Positions 25,032 to 34,074 of a stretch of DNA of 64,000 nucleotides are shown here, in pieces. Origin of the DNA: Asticcacaulis taihuensis (GTDB taxonomy: Bacteria > Pseudomonadota > Alphaproteobacteria > Caulobacterales > Caulobacteraceae); the NCBI RefSeq assembly GCF_900100255.1, contig NZ_FMTS01000004.1, positions 186,001-250,000 of the forward strand, in the 5' to 3' direction. Each line of letters opens with the position of its first letter. Positions within the stretch are counted from its first letter, which is position 1. The translations under genes and the position numbers were made by a program. The notes under the pieces were generated by a model, which saw only the letters and a list, made by a program, of their open reading frames with translations, had not been told where the DNA came from and did not search any database.

Positions 25032-27884
25032 ATGACGACGACTAAAAAGAAACTGGGTCTGCTGATGGGAACCGCCTCCATGGCCGTTCTCAGTACGCTG
25101 GCCCTTGGCACATTCGCTTATGCCCAAGATGCCGCGCCGGCCGCTGCCCCGGCCGACGATACGGTCATCATCGTGACCGGCCAGCGCGCCCAGCTCAAGA
25201 GCGCGCAAAAGATCAAGAAGGACTCGGACGTGATCGTGGATTCGGTCACCGCCGTCGATATCGGCGCCCTGCCCGACCGCTCGGTGGCCGATGCCCTGCA
25301 GCGCATTTCCGGCGTCACCATCCAGCGCGCCGCCGAAGCCAATGACCCTATCCGCATGACGGCGGAAGCCGGTGGCGTCGAAATCCGCGGCCTGGCCTGG
25401 GTCCGTTCGGAAACCAACGGCCGCGACATCTTCTCCGCCAAGAACGGCCGCGGCCTCTCCTGGGGCGACGTGTCGTCCGACCTGCTGGCCGGCGTCGACG
25501 TCTACAAGAACCCCTCCGCCGACATGATCGAAGGCGGCATCGGCGGCACGGTCAACCTGCGCACCCGCCTGCCCTTCGATTCCAAGAAGCCGGTCATCGC
25601 CTTCACGGCGGACGCCACTCAGGGCGACCTGCAAAAGAAAAACCACTATTCGCTCAGCGCGCTTTATTCCAACCGCTGGAACACCTCGATCGGTGAAGTC
25701 GGCGCCCTGCTGAACTACTCGCTGGTCAGCGAAGGCAATATGACGAACGTCATCGCCGTCGACCGCTATAATGCCGCGACGACGGCTGGCGGTGATTCAG
25801 TTCTTGTGCCCAACACCATGGGCTGGCGCACCATCGACTGGAACCAAAAGCGCACGGCAATCAACGGCGCCCTGCAATGGCGTCCGAGCGACGATCTGGA
25901 GTTCACCTTGTCCGTTCTGGACGCCAAGGCGGAACCGAAGAACACCGAATACAATGTCGGCTTCTATAACGACAGCGGCGAGTTCACCTCTGTCGACTCC
26001 ATGGCCACCTACCAGTACGATGCCAATGGCGCATTCAAGAGCGGCACCGTCAAGAATGCCGGCATTACTTCCAACACCCGCTACGGCGAAGACCACAACG
26101 AAACCACCGACGTTTCGCTGCACGCCCGCTGGAACGTCAATGACAAGCTGACCCTGGCCGGCGACGTCCAGTATGTCCGCTCCATGGCCACGGTGCTGTC
26201 GAATACGGCCTTCCTGCAGATCGCCAACAAGGTCGATGCCTCGATCGATATCAGCGGCGACCTGCCGGTGATCGGCATTTCAGAGCCCAATACCACCACG
26301 GATGCGTCCACCTACTGGTGGGCGGCCGCGATGGACCATATCGAAAAGAACCACGGCAATGAGTTGGCCGCGCGTATCGACGGCGAATACCAGATCGATT
26401 CCGGCTGGCTCAAGAGCTTTAAGTTCGGCGTCCGCTCGACGGACAAGGACTACATCACCCGCCAGTCCACCTATAACTGGAGCCTGCTGAGCCACCAGTA
26501 CTGGGGCGGCGGCACCCCGGTCTATACCTCGGATACCGGTTCGGGCACCTATGAACTGCGCGATTTCAGCAACTTCATGAACGGCGACGTGCCGGTTCCA
26601 GGCAGCGTCATCTTCCCGGAAGCCTCGGTCGTCAATCAGGGCACGGCCCATACCTATGATCTGCTCAAGGCGACGGAGACAGCCGGCTGGGGCTGGTCAC
26701 CGCTCACCGACTTCACAGGCGGCACCAACGGCAATGGCCTCAACTCACAAAACGAGAAGACCACCGCCGCCTACGTCAACCTAAAGTTCGGCGGCGACGT
26801 AGACGGCCATGTTCTTGATGGCAATGTCGGCGTCCGTGTCGTCAAGACGCAGGTCGATGGCCAAAGCTACATCTACATGGCCGCACCGACCACAGCACAG
26901 CCCTGTACCGCCAACTGCGATGTCTATAATAATGTCTTCGCGTTTGCCAATGGCGGCTTCCTGCAGAACTATTCCGGCAGTAACGAATACACCAACACCC
27001 TGCCGAGCCTGAACGTCCGCCTGAAGTGGAACGATCAGTTGCAGTTCCGCTTTGCCGCCTCGAAGGGCATTGTCCGCCCAGATCTCGCCTGGCTGAGCCC
27101 ATACACCTCGCTGGGTTCCAGCTTCACGCTCGATACAGGCGGTGCGCTGACGGCCTACACCCTGACCGGCACAGGCGGCAATCCAAACCTCAAGCCGATC
27201 GAAGCCAACCAGTATGACCTGACGGCCGAATGGTACTTCGCCCCGACCGGCAGCCTCACGCTGGACCTGTTCAAGAAGGACCTGTCGAACTACATCTATA
27301 ACGGCACACAGACCGAGACCTACACCAACAATGGCGTCACGCTCGATTTCGCTGTCGCCCGCCGCTTCAATGGCACGGTCGATGGCAAGGTCGATGGTTT
27401 CGAAGTTGCTTACCAGCAATTCTATGACTTCCTGCCGGCGCCGTTCAACGGCCTGGGTATGCAGGCCAACTATACGCACATCGACTCTTCGGGCGGTCGT
27501 AACTCCGGATCGGTCGATGGCAGCGCCCTCAACGCCCTGCCGCTGGAAGGCATGTCGCCGGACAGCTACAATGTCGCTCTGATGTATGAAAAGTACGGTA
27601 TCTCGGCACGTCTGGCCTATAACTGGCGCTCGAAGTACCTCTACACCACCTCGGCGGCCAACGTGAACCGTCCACTGTGGGCGGATGATTACGGCCAGCT
27701 CGACGGCTCGATCTTCTACACGATCAACCCGAACTACAAGATCGGTGTTCAGGCCGTGAACCTGACGCACTCGACCACAACCCAACTGGTATCGAGCGAT
27801 CTCACCGCCCCGCTGGAAACCCAGTGGTACTCGGCCATCAAGACCGACCGCCGTATCTCGGTCGTCCTGCGCGGCCTGTTCTAA
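25032..27884 (+). CDS. TonB-dependent receptor (Xanthomonas/Caulobacter type)
   Basis: A 950-residue outer-membrane receptor that imports a ligand with energy from TonB-ExbBD. The signal peptide ends near ALGTFAYA (about residue 33). A plug domain follows (about 50-190) with DTVIIVTGQ near the TonB-interaction region, the ALPDRSVADALQRISGV motif and the EGGIGGTVNLRTR motif, then a 22-strand barrel ending in a C-terminal Phe (VVLRGLF), as outer-membrane proteins need. The motif set fits the large Caulobacter/Xanthomonas receptor family used for plant glycans. The halogenase gene follows after a terminator. Operator-like palindromes lie upstream. The ligand is inferred to be an oligosaccharide. 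Confidence 0.93.
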   Translation: MTTTKKKLGLLMGTASMAVLSTLALGTFAYAQDAAPAAAPADDTVIIVTGQRAQLKSAQKIKKDSDVIVDSVTAVDIGALPDRSVADALQRISGVTIQRAAEANDPIRMTAEAGGVEIRGLAWVRSETNGRDIFSAKNGRGLSWGDVSSDLLAGVDVYKNPSADMIEGGIGGTVNLRTRLPFDSKKPVIAFTADATQGDLQKKNHYSLSALYSNRWNTSIGEVGALLNYSLVSEGNMTNVIAVDRYNAATTAGGDSVLVPNTMGWRTIDWNQKRTAINGALQWRPSDDLEFTLSVLDAKAEPKNTEYNVGFYNDSGEFTSVDSMATYQYDANGAFKSGTVKNAGITSNTRYGEDHNETTDVSLHARWNVNDKLTLAGDVQYVRSMATVLSNTAFLQIANKVDASIDISGDLPVIGISEPNTTTDASTYWWAAAMDHIEKNHGNELAARIDGEYQIDSGWLKSFKFGVRSTDKDYITRQSTYNWSLLSHQYWGGGTPVYTSDTGSGTYELRDFSNFMNGDVPVPGSVIFPEASVVNQGTAHTYDLLKATETAGWGWSPLTDFTGGTNGNGLNSQNEKTTAAYVNLKFGGDVDGHVLDGNVGVRVVKTQVDGQSYIYMAAPTTAQPCTANCDVYNNVFAFANGGFLQNYSGSNEYTNTLPSLNVRLKWNDQLQFRFAASKGIVRPDLAWLSPYTSLGSSFTLDTGGALTAYTLTGTGGNPNLKPIEANQYDLTAEWYFAPTGSLTLDLFKKDLSNYIYNGTQTETYTNNGVTLDFAVARRFNGTVDGKVDGFEVAYQQFYDFLPAPFNGLGMQANYTHIDSSGGRNSGSVDGSALNALPLEGMSPDSYNVALMYEKYGISARLAYNWRSKYLYTTSAANVNRPLWADDYGQLDGSIFYTINPNYKIGVQAVNLTHSTTTQLVSSDLTAPLETQWYSAIKTDRRISVVLRGLF

Positions 27885-27919
27885 AGACGGCAGCTTCTCC
27901 CCGAAGTTTGCTTCTGCCT

Positions 27920-27951
27920 GCCCCTTCCGGCCCTGCCGGGAGGGGCTTTTT
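27920..27951 (+). terminator. Rho-independent terminator after the TonB-dependent receptor gene
   Basis: GCCCCTTCCGGC (27920-27931) and GCCGGGAGGGGC (27935-27946) form a 12-bp GC stem with one G-U pair and a CCT loop, followed by TTTTT (27947-27951). It separates the receptor gene from the halogenase gene, which must then have its own promoter or rely on read-through. Confidence 0.9.
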
Positions 27952-28007
27952 ATGTCAGCCCCTGCTTTTGCTGCTATAAGACAGGACCAGTGAACCGGGA
28001 AAACAGA

Positions 28008-29531
28008 ATGGCCGAACCTATCCGCAAGATCATTATCGCCGGCGGCGGCACGGCCGGCTGGATGACCGCTGCTGCCCTGCGCACGAGCCTGGCTCAGGAT
28101 GTCGAAATCCTGCTGATCGAATCGGAGGACATCGGCACGATCGGTGTCGGTGAAGCCACCATCCCGACCATCCGCCTGTTCAATGAACATGTCGGCATTG
28201 ATGAGCGCAGCTTCATCCGCGCCACCGAAGCCACCTTCAAACTCGGCATCGAGTTTCAGGGCTGGGGGCATGAAGGCAACCGGTATTTCCACCCGTTCGG
28301 TGATTACGGCGGCACGCACGAAGGCCTTGCCGCGCACCAGATCTGGCGCCGGCTCAATTTGGCGGGCGACCATACACCGCTGGAAGCCTACAGCGTCGGC
28401 ACGCAAATGGCATATGCGGGCAAGTTCTTTCCGCCCAATCCCGACCCGCGCTCGCCGATGCACGACTATTCCTATGCGTTTCATTTCGACGCGGGCCTCT
28501 ATGCGCGTTTCCTGCGCCAGCATTGCGAACAGCGCGGCGTGCGCCGCCTCAATGCGAAAATCGCCAATGTCAATCTGCGCGGCGAGGACGGCTACATCGA
28601 CAGCCTGACCCTTGACGATGGCCGGGTCGAGACCGCTGACCTGTTCATCGACTGCACCGGCTTTCGGGCGCTGTTGCTGGGCGGAGCACTGGGCGTGCCG
28701 TTCGTCGACTGGTCCCACTACCTGCCGGTCGATCGTGCCTGGGCCGTGCCGACGGCGAAGGCCGCCTCACCGGCAATCATGCCGTTTACCCGCTCCACCG
28801 CCCATGAAGCCGGCTGGCAGTGGCGCATTCCGCTCCAGCACCGGACCGGCAACGGCCATGTCTTTTCATCGAGCCACATCAGTGAACAGGCCGCGCTCGA
28901 TACGCTGATGCAAAATCTGGATGCACCGCCGCTGAAAGACCCGATGCTGATCCGTTTCAAAACCGGCCATCGTCAGCGCTTCTGGGAAAAGAACTGCGTC
29001 GCGGTCGGGCTGGCCACCGGCTTCCTCGAACCGCTGGAATCAACGTCTATCAACTTCATCCAGAACGCGGCTATCCGGCTTCTGGAACTGTTTCCGGCCA
29101 AAGAGATCGACCCTTATCTGCGCGACGAATACAATCTGCGCAACCAGGCCTCCTATGACTATGTGCGTGACTTCATCATTGCCCACTACTGCCTGAACAG
29201 CCGTGAGGGCGAGTTGTGGCGTCATTGCGCAAACATGCCGATTCCGGACGACCTGCAATGGAAGCTGGAGCTCTACAGGCGGCGCGGCGAGGTGCTGATC
29301 CGCAAATTTGATCATTTCCATGAGCCCTCGTGGATTTCGATCTATCACGGCCACGGCCTGCGCGCGGCGGCCTACGACCCCCTGGCCGACCGTATTCCGC
29401 TGGAAACCTTAAGCGCCCTGATGCAGAGACGACGCGAAGGCATCCAGCGCGTTGTGGCGCAGGTGCCATTCCATGCCGAATTCATCGCCAAACATTGTCC
29501 GTCGGAGAGCTTCATGAAAGCGGGCGTGTAA
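28008..29531 (+). CDS. Flavin-dependent tryptophan-halogenase-like protein 1
   Basis: A 507-residue FADH2-dependent halogenase-fold enzyme. The FAD loop GGGTAG is at residues 12-17, the lysine that activates hypochlorous acid in PrnA-type enzymes is at Lys78 (ATFKLGIEF), and the monooxygenase-excluding WxWxIP motif is intact as WQWRIP at 270-275. The later FxxPxxSxG motif reads FLEPLESTS (339-347), with Ser for the last Gly. ATG at 28008 is preferred over GTG at 27990 because GGGAA lies close upstream. Genes of this type commonly accompany TonB-dependent receptors in Caulobacterales. The true substrate is unknown; no flavin reductase is adjacent. It converges on the DUF885 gene with 7 bases between. 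Confidence 0.88.
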   Translation: MAEPIRKIIIAGGGTAGWMTAAALRTSLAQDVEILLIESEDIGTIGVGEATIPTIRLFNEHVGIDERSFIRATEATFKLGIEFQGWGHEGNRYFHPFGDYGGTHEGLAAHQIWRRLNLAGDHTPLEAYSVGTQMAYAGKFFPPNPDPRSPMHDYSYAFHFDAGLYARFLRQHCEQRGVRRLNAKIANVNLRGEDGYIDSLTLDDGRVETADLFIDCTGFRALLLGGALGVPFVDWSHYLPVDRAWAVPTAKAASPAIMPFTRSTAHEAGWQWRIPLQHRTGNGHVFSSSHISEQAALDTLMQNLDAPPLKDPMLIRFKTGHRQRFWEKNCVAVGLATGFLEPLESTSINFIQNAAIRLLELFPAKEIDPYLRDEYNLRNQASYDYVRDFIIAHYCLNSREGELWRHCANMPIPDDLQWKLELYRRRGEVLIRKFDHFHEPSWISIYHGHGLRAAAYDPLADRIPLETLSALMQRRREGIQRVVAQVPFHAEFIAKHCPSESFMKAGV

Positions 29532-29538
29532 ACACAGC

Positions 29539-31302
29539 CTATTTCTCTTCATCCGGATAGGGGCCGACACCGCCGCCCGCGATAAAGGCGTCGATATGGG
29601 CCGTAAGCACCGGCAGCGGCACAGAGCCGAGTTCGAGCACGGCATCATGGAAGGCCCGGATGTTGAATTTATCGCCCAGCGCCTTTTCCGCCTTCGTGCG
29701 GGCATCCCGGATCGCCATTTCGCCGAGATAATAGGAAAGCGCCTGGCCCGGCCAGGAGATATAGCGGTCGACCTCGGTATCGATCTCGTGTTCGGACAGG
29801 GCAGTATTGTCACGCAGGTACAGGCGGGCCTGTTCGCGCGTCCAGCCCATCGCATGAATGCCGGTATCGACCACCAGCCGCGAGGCGCGCCATGCCTGGT
29901 AGCTGAGATAGCCGAAGCGGTCATAGGGCGTGTCATACATGCCCATCTCGACGCCGAGATATTCGCTATAAAGTGCCCAACCCTCGCCATAGGCCGAGAT
30001 ATAGGTCTTCTGGCGGAATTCCGGCAGGGACTTGTTTTCCAGGGCCAGCGGCATCTGGAAGGCATGACCCGGCGCCGATTCGTGCAGGGTCAGCGCCGTA
30101 AGCTGGAACAGCGGCCGCGACGGCAGGTCATAGGTATTGACATAATAGGCCCCCGGCCCGCCGCGCCCGGAGGTATAATAGGGCGCGATTTCCGGCGCCA
30201 CCGGCACGATGGCGAAGCGTGAGCGCGGCAGCCGGCCGAAATATTGCGACGCCTTGCCATCAAAGGTCTTGGCGATCCAGGCAGCTCGGTCGAGCAGATC
30301 TTGAGGCGTTTTGGCATAGAACTTTGGATCGCTGCGCAGGTAGGCCAGGAAGGCCGGCAAGTCGCCCTCAAACTTGACCTCTTTCATCACCTCCAGCATC
30401 TGGGCGCGGATGAGCGCCATCTGGTCGAGACCCAGTTGGTGAATCTGCGCCGGCGGCAGGTCCAGCGTGGTGAACTCACGGATCTTGGACTGGTAATAGG
30501 CCGCGCCATCCGGCAATTCGCTGGCGCCCAAAGCCATCTGCGCGTGCGGCACATAGTCGGTATCGAAAAAGGCCAGCAGGGTCTTGTGTGCAGGGATCAC
30601 CGCCTCGTTGATAGCCTTGACCGCAAGCGCTCGCAGTTCCGCCTGCTTTGCAGCCGGTATACTGGCGGGCATGGTGAGGAACGGCTTGTAATAGACGCTG
30701 TCCTCCGGCTTCTTGATATCGATCACCGTGCGGATCGAGGCGTCGCGGCCTTCCAGCGTCACCTGCGGCGCGGTGAAATGGCGCTCCAGACCGGCCTTCA
30801 TATTGACGATCTGCTGGTCGAAATAGCGCGGCATGTCGGAAAGCTGGCCGATATAGTTCCGGTAATCCGCCTCGGTGTGGAAATCGCTTTCCGTGATATA
30901 GGTCAGGTCGGCCCAGAAGCTGCTGTCGGAATTGACCGGCTTTTCATATTCGCGGAACTGCTTCGCGGCCACCAGTCCATCTATCTGCGTCTTATAGACC
31001 TGGTAATTGACCTGATTTTCCGCAGAAAGACTTTTGGTATCAATGGCGGCGAGCTTTGATTCCACATCCTGCCAGTAGACCAATTGCCTGCTTTGCGCCG
31101 CCGCGCTGACATCGGGCAGGTGCGCGGCCACCCCGGCATTGACATTGTTCTCATCGGTTTGTTGCAGGGATTGCCGCCAGGCCCATTCGGTCGTGTAGAT
31201 CGCCTTGAACTGCTCGTCCGATGGCCCAGCAAATGCCGGCAGGGCGGTGGTCATCAAAGGGATGGTCAGGCACAGTGCGGGCGCAAAACGGTAAACGGGC
31301 AT
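29539..31302 (-). CDS. Secreted DUF885 family protein (predicted zinc metallopeptidase)
   Basis: The 587-residue exported protein has a signal peptide ending at LPAFA (about residue 26) and a DUF885 domain. The HESAPGHAFQ motif near residue 385 fits the HExxxGH zinc-binding type of this family, and the later SAYGEGWALYSEYLG segment supplies a further conserved Glu. A peptidase role is therefore likely but the substrate is unknown. ATG at 31302 is preferred: GAGAGGA lies 8 bases upstream, whereas the TTG at 31308 is weak. The start codon is inside a long perfect inverted repeat (31294-31341), so translation may be regulated. Confidence 0.88.
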   Translation of the reverse strand: MPVYRFAPALCLTIPLMTTALPAFAGPSDEQFKAIYTTEWAWRQSLQQTDENNVNAGVAAHLPDVSAAAQSRQLVYWQDVESKLAAIDTKSLSAENQVNYQVYKTQIDGLVAAKQFREYEKPVNSDSSFWADLTYITESDFHTEADYRNYIGQLSDMPRYFDQQIVNMKAGLERHFTAPQVTLEGRDASIRTVIDIKKPEDSVYYKPFLTMPASIPAAKQAELRALAVKAINEAVIPAHKTLLAFFDTDYVPHAQMALGASELPDGAAYYQSKIREFTTLDLPPAQIHQLGLDQMALIRAQMLEVMKEVKFEGDLPAFLAYLRSDPKFYAKTPQDLLDRAAWIAKTFDGKASQYFGRLPRSRFAIVPVAPEIAPYYTSGRGGPGAYYVNTYDLPSRPLFQLTALTLHESAPGHAFQMPLALENKSLPEFRQKTYISAYGEGWALYSEYLGVEMGMYDTPYDRFGYLSYQAWRASRLVVDTGIHAMGWTREQARLYLRDNTALSEHEIDTEVDRYISWPGQALSYYLGEMAIRDARTKAEKALGDKFNIRAFHDAVLELGSVPLPVLTAHIDAFIAGGGVGPYPDEEK

Positions 31303-31341
31303 GGACAAGTCCTCTCATAAGTCAGACTGACCATGCCCGTT
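31294..31341 (-). promoter_or_regulatory. Inverted repeat that pairs the DUF885 start codon with its leader
   Basis: AACGGGCATGG (31294-31304) and CCATGCCCGTT (31331-31341) are perfect 11-bp inverted repeats 26 bp apart. In the minus-strand mRNA the upstream arm would pair exactly with the AUG CCC GUU start of the DUF885 gene, with the GAGAGGA ribosome binding site in the loop. A start-codon-masking hairpin or a dyad operator is suggested. The loop also contains TCAGTCTGA, a small palindrome. Confidence 0.55.
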
Positions 31342-31375
31342 GCCGCCCTCAATGCGCAACTCCTTATTTCAGATG

Positions 31376-33994
31376 TTACGACATCATATGCCGCAAGGTG
31401 AGATCACCGGCGACAGGCGCCGATCCACGCGGGGTAAAGGTGATGACCCGTGTCTCGCCCGGCAGCAGGTCGAAGAAGTTATCGCTGAACACACCGTCAT
31501 GCCCGTCGAAACCCAGGCACAGGTTCTTGACCAGTACGGGCGAGGTGACGGTGACAGCCACCGCACGCTCAAGCGGCTTCACACGGCTTTCGATTGCGGG
31601 CTTCGGCAATGCCAGATCCTTGACCGGCTTGAAGTAGACAATATTCTCCGACAGCAACTGATCCGCGTCCATAAGCCGGACGTGCAGCAGGGCGTTTTCC
31701 GGCGCCAGGCCATTCAAAAGGCCCGCCACATTGCCGGTAAAGACGGCCTCAGCGCGATTGGCTTTGAGCGTGAGCGGCACGGTCTGGACGCGCCCGCCCT
31801 CGCCCTTGAAGTCCACGGTCCTGATTTCGAGGGTTGCCACCCTGTCCTTCAGATAATCGCTGACCACAGTGACCGTCACCTTGTCGCCTTCCACAACCGG
31901 CGACACCAGCGCTGGCGCGAAAGCCTTCACCGCGAAATACTGCTGCGCCTTCCAGCGGCCGAAATAGTCGATGCTGCTCCACGAGGCGACCGGCCAGCAG
32001 TCATTGATCTGCCAGAACAGCGACCCCATGCAATAGGGCATACGCGCGCGGTGGGCTTCCATCGCCACCTTGATGCCCTCGGCCTGCAGGACCTGCCCGA
32101 CATAGAGGAACTGCTGGAAATCCGCGGGCACAACATAATCGCGCTGCATGTAGTTCTTAATCGTGCCGTTGCCGATCGAAGAGCGCTGGTGTGCCGCCAT
32201 CACCTCCGAAAAGATGTCGTAATCCTCCGGCTTCGTGTAGGCCTGCACCGTTTTGAATTCCGGGAAGGACTGGAAGCCGTATTCGCTCATGAAGCGGCCG
32301 ATATGGGTGCGGTAATCGGCAAAGGGCTTCTGGCCCCACCAGACATCCCAGTAATGGATATCGCCGGATTGCTTCGGTTGCGAGATATCAGAATGCTTGT
32401 CCCAGGCCGCCTGCGGTGAGGACGGCCAGTAAAAGCGCTGGCCGTCATGTTCGGCCACCACCTTCGGCAGGATATCGAGGAAGACCGCCTGATAGCCCGC
32501 CCACATCTCGTCGCGCTGGCTTTGCGTATATTTCTGCTTCCAACCCCAACCGCCTTCGGGCACATCGTTCTGCCAGGCGGCGTCGATCTCGTTATTGCCG
32601 ACCCACAGAGCGATGGACGGGTGATTGCGCAGGCGGCGGACATTATATATCGCTTCCTGCCTGACGTTTTCGAGGAAGGCGGCATCGCCCGGATACATGG
32701 AGCAGGCGAACATGAAATCCTGCCAGACCAGTATGCCGTTGTGGTCGCACAGGTCGTAGAAATAGTCCTCTTCGTAGGTGCCGCCGCCCCAGACGCGCAG
32801 CATGTTCATATGGGTATCGACCGCCGACTGCACCACGCGATCATAGACCTCATTGGTCACGCGCGGCAGGAAGCTGTCATTGGGGATATAGTTGGCCCCC
32901 TTCATGAAAACCGGCACGCCGTTCAACTCGACATAAAAGCTGCTGCCGTCGGCATCCGGCGTCTGAACGATCTTGATCGTGCGCAGGCCGGTGGTCACGG
33001 TCCGGCTGTCGGTGGCACTGGCAGTGACCACACGGCCGGTCAGGGAGTAGAGGTGCGCCTCACCCAGGCCGTTGGTCCACCACAGTTTCGGTTTGCTTAT
33101 GGCGACCTTCAGCGGAACCGTATTGACGCCCTTGACGAGCGTGACCGCCTGACGCGCCCGAATGGCCCCGTCCGTCTCGCTGGAGAGGTCGATCACCGCC
33201 GGCCCCGCCTGATCGGCCATGATCTCGAACATGATCGTCAGGGCCGCCTGATCCTTCGTCAGACTGTCCTGCACCACCTGCAAATCGCTGATTCGGGCAC
33301 CGCTCCATGCGCGCAAGGTGATGGGCCGCCAGATGCCAGAGGTGACGAAGCGCGGTCCCCAGTCCCAGCCATAGTGATACCCGGCCTTGCGGGTAAAGAC
33401 GCTCACCCGTTTCTCTCCCAGACCACCGTTTTCGCTTTGGTCATTGGGCGCCGGCGGATTGTAACCCAGGGCATCGAGCCGCTTCAGTCCTTCAGTGATC
33501 GGCGAGCGGAACAGGATGCGCAGGGCATTGGCACCGGCCTTCGCCTGCGGTTTTATGTCGGCGGTCCACTCGCGGAACATATTATCTGCGGAAAGCACCA
33601 GAACGTCGTTGAGCCAAACCTCGGCATAGGTGTCGAGGCCGGCGAAGACCAGTTCGATATGATCGTGCGCCAGGGTTTTTGCATCTAGTTCAAGCGTCGT
33701 GCGATATTCCCAGTCGACCTTGTCAATCCACTGCTGGTCGCGTTCATTGGTGCGGTAAAAGGGATCGGCAATCCGACCTGCCGCCAGCAGATCGGTATGG
33801 ACCGTTCCCGGCACAGTGGCAGCAATCCAGTCGTCCTTGCCCGCCTGGCGCATCTGCCAGCCGGTATTAATCCGCTGTTCGATTGGCATCCCGGCTGTCG
33901 CTTTCGCCTCTGTCTGCCCGGCCAGCAGGGCCAGCCCCAGCCCGGCGCCCGATGTTTTCAGCAACGCACGCCTGTGCGGATTGTTACGGCGCAT
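31376..33994 (-). CDS. GH2 beta-mannosidase, Tat-like signal
   Basis: The 872-residue enzyme hydrolyses terminal beta-mannosides from mannan or N-glycan type chains. The N-terminus MRRNNPHRRALLKTSG is a Tat-like signal. The GH2 layout follows: jelly-roll domain, immunoglobulin-like domain, then a TIM barrel with the acid/base Glu in WVGNNEID and the nucleophile Glu in MSEYGFQSFPE, followed by C-terminal Ig-like domains. The GNNE and SEYG motifs fit beta-mannosidases rather than beta-galactosidases. GGGAGA lies about 7 bases before ATG. A strong AT-rich inverted repeat sits immediately upstream. It ends 74 bases before the DUF885 gene on the same strand. Confidence 0.92.
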   Translation of the reverse strand: MRRNNPHRRALLKTSGAGLGLALLAGQTEAKATAGMPIEQRINTGWQMRQAGKDDWIAATVPGTVHTDLLAAGRIADPFYRTNERDQQWIDKVDWEYRTTLELDAKTLAHDHIELVFAGLDTYAEVWLNDVLVLSADNMFREWTADIKPQAKAGANALRILFRSPITEGLKRLDALGYNPPAPNDQSENGGLGEKRVSVFTRKAGYHYGWDWGPRFVTSGIWRPITLRAWSGARISDLQVVQDSLTKDQAALTIMFEIMADQAGPAVIDLSSETDGAIRARQAVTLVKGVNTVPLKVAISKPKLWWTNGLGEAHLYSLTGRVVTASATDSRTVTTGLRTIKIVQTPDADGSSFYVELNGVPVFMKGANYIPNDSFLPRVTNEVYDRVVQSAVDTHMNMLRVWGGGTYEEDYFYDLCDHNGILVWQDFMFACSMYPGDAAFLENVRQEAIYNVRRLRNHPSIALWVGNNEIDAAWQNDVPEGGWGWKQKYTQSQRDEMWAGYQAVFLDILPKVVAEHDGQRFYWPSSPQAAWDKHSDISQPKQSGDIHYWDVWWGQKPFADYRTHIGRFMSEYGFQSFPEFKTVQAYTKPEDYDIFSEVMAAHQRSSIGNGTIKNYMQRDYVVPADFQQFLYVGQVLQAEGIKVAMEAHRARMPYCMGSLFWQINDCWPVASWSSIDYFGRWKAQQYFAVKAFAPALVSPVVEGDKVTVTVVSDYLKDRVATLEIRTVDFKGEGGRVQTVPLTLKANRAEAVFTGNVAGLLNGLAPENALLHVRLMDADQLLSENIVYFKPVKDLALPKPAIESRVKPLERAVAVTVTSPVLVKNLCLGFDGHDGVFSDNFFDLLPGETRVITFTPRGSAPVAGDLTLRHMMS

Positions 33995-34003
33995 GATCTT
34001 CTC

Positions 34004-34036
34004 CCTGAATAAATATATTTGTTATATTTATTCAGG
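34004..34036 (-). promoter_or_regulatory. Perfect 14-bp inverted repeat at the GH2 ribosome binding site
   Basis: CCTGAATAAATATA (34004-34017) and TATATTTATTCAGG (34023-34036) are perfect 14-bp arms around a 5-base loop, ending 10 bases before the GH2 ATG. The AGG end of the downstream arm in the transcript merges with the GGGAGA ribosome binding site, so pairing could hide it. The gap to the Nudix gene is only 80 bases, so the element may also be a repressor operator at the promoter. Confidence 0.6.
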
Positions 34037-34074
34037 ATAACACACGGTCCCCCGCCGCGTCACGCGATTTTCGC

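Noticed and set aside
26781-28718. Long open frame on the strand opposite the TonB-dependent receptor and halogenase 1
   Set aside because: It overlaps two well-supported genes; such long antisense frames are normal in GC-rich DNA and the translation shows no protein family features.
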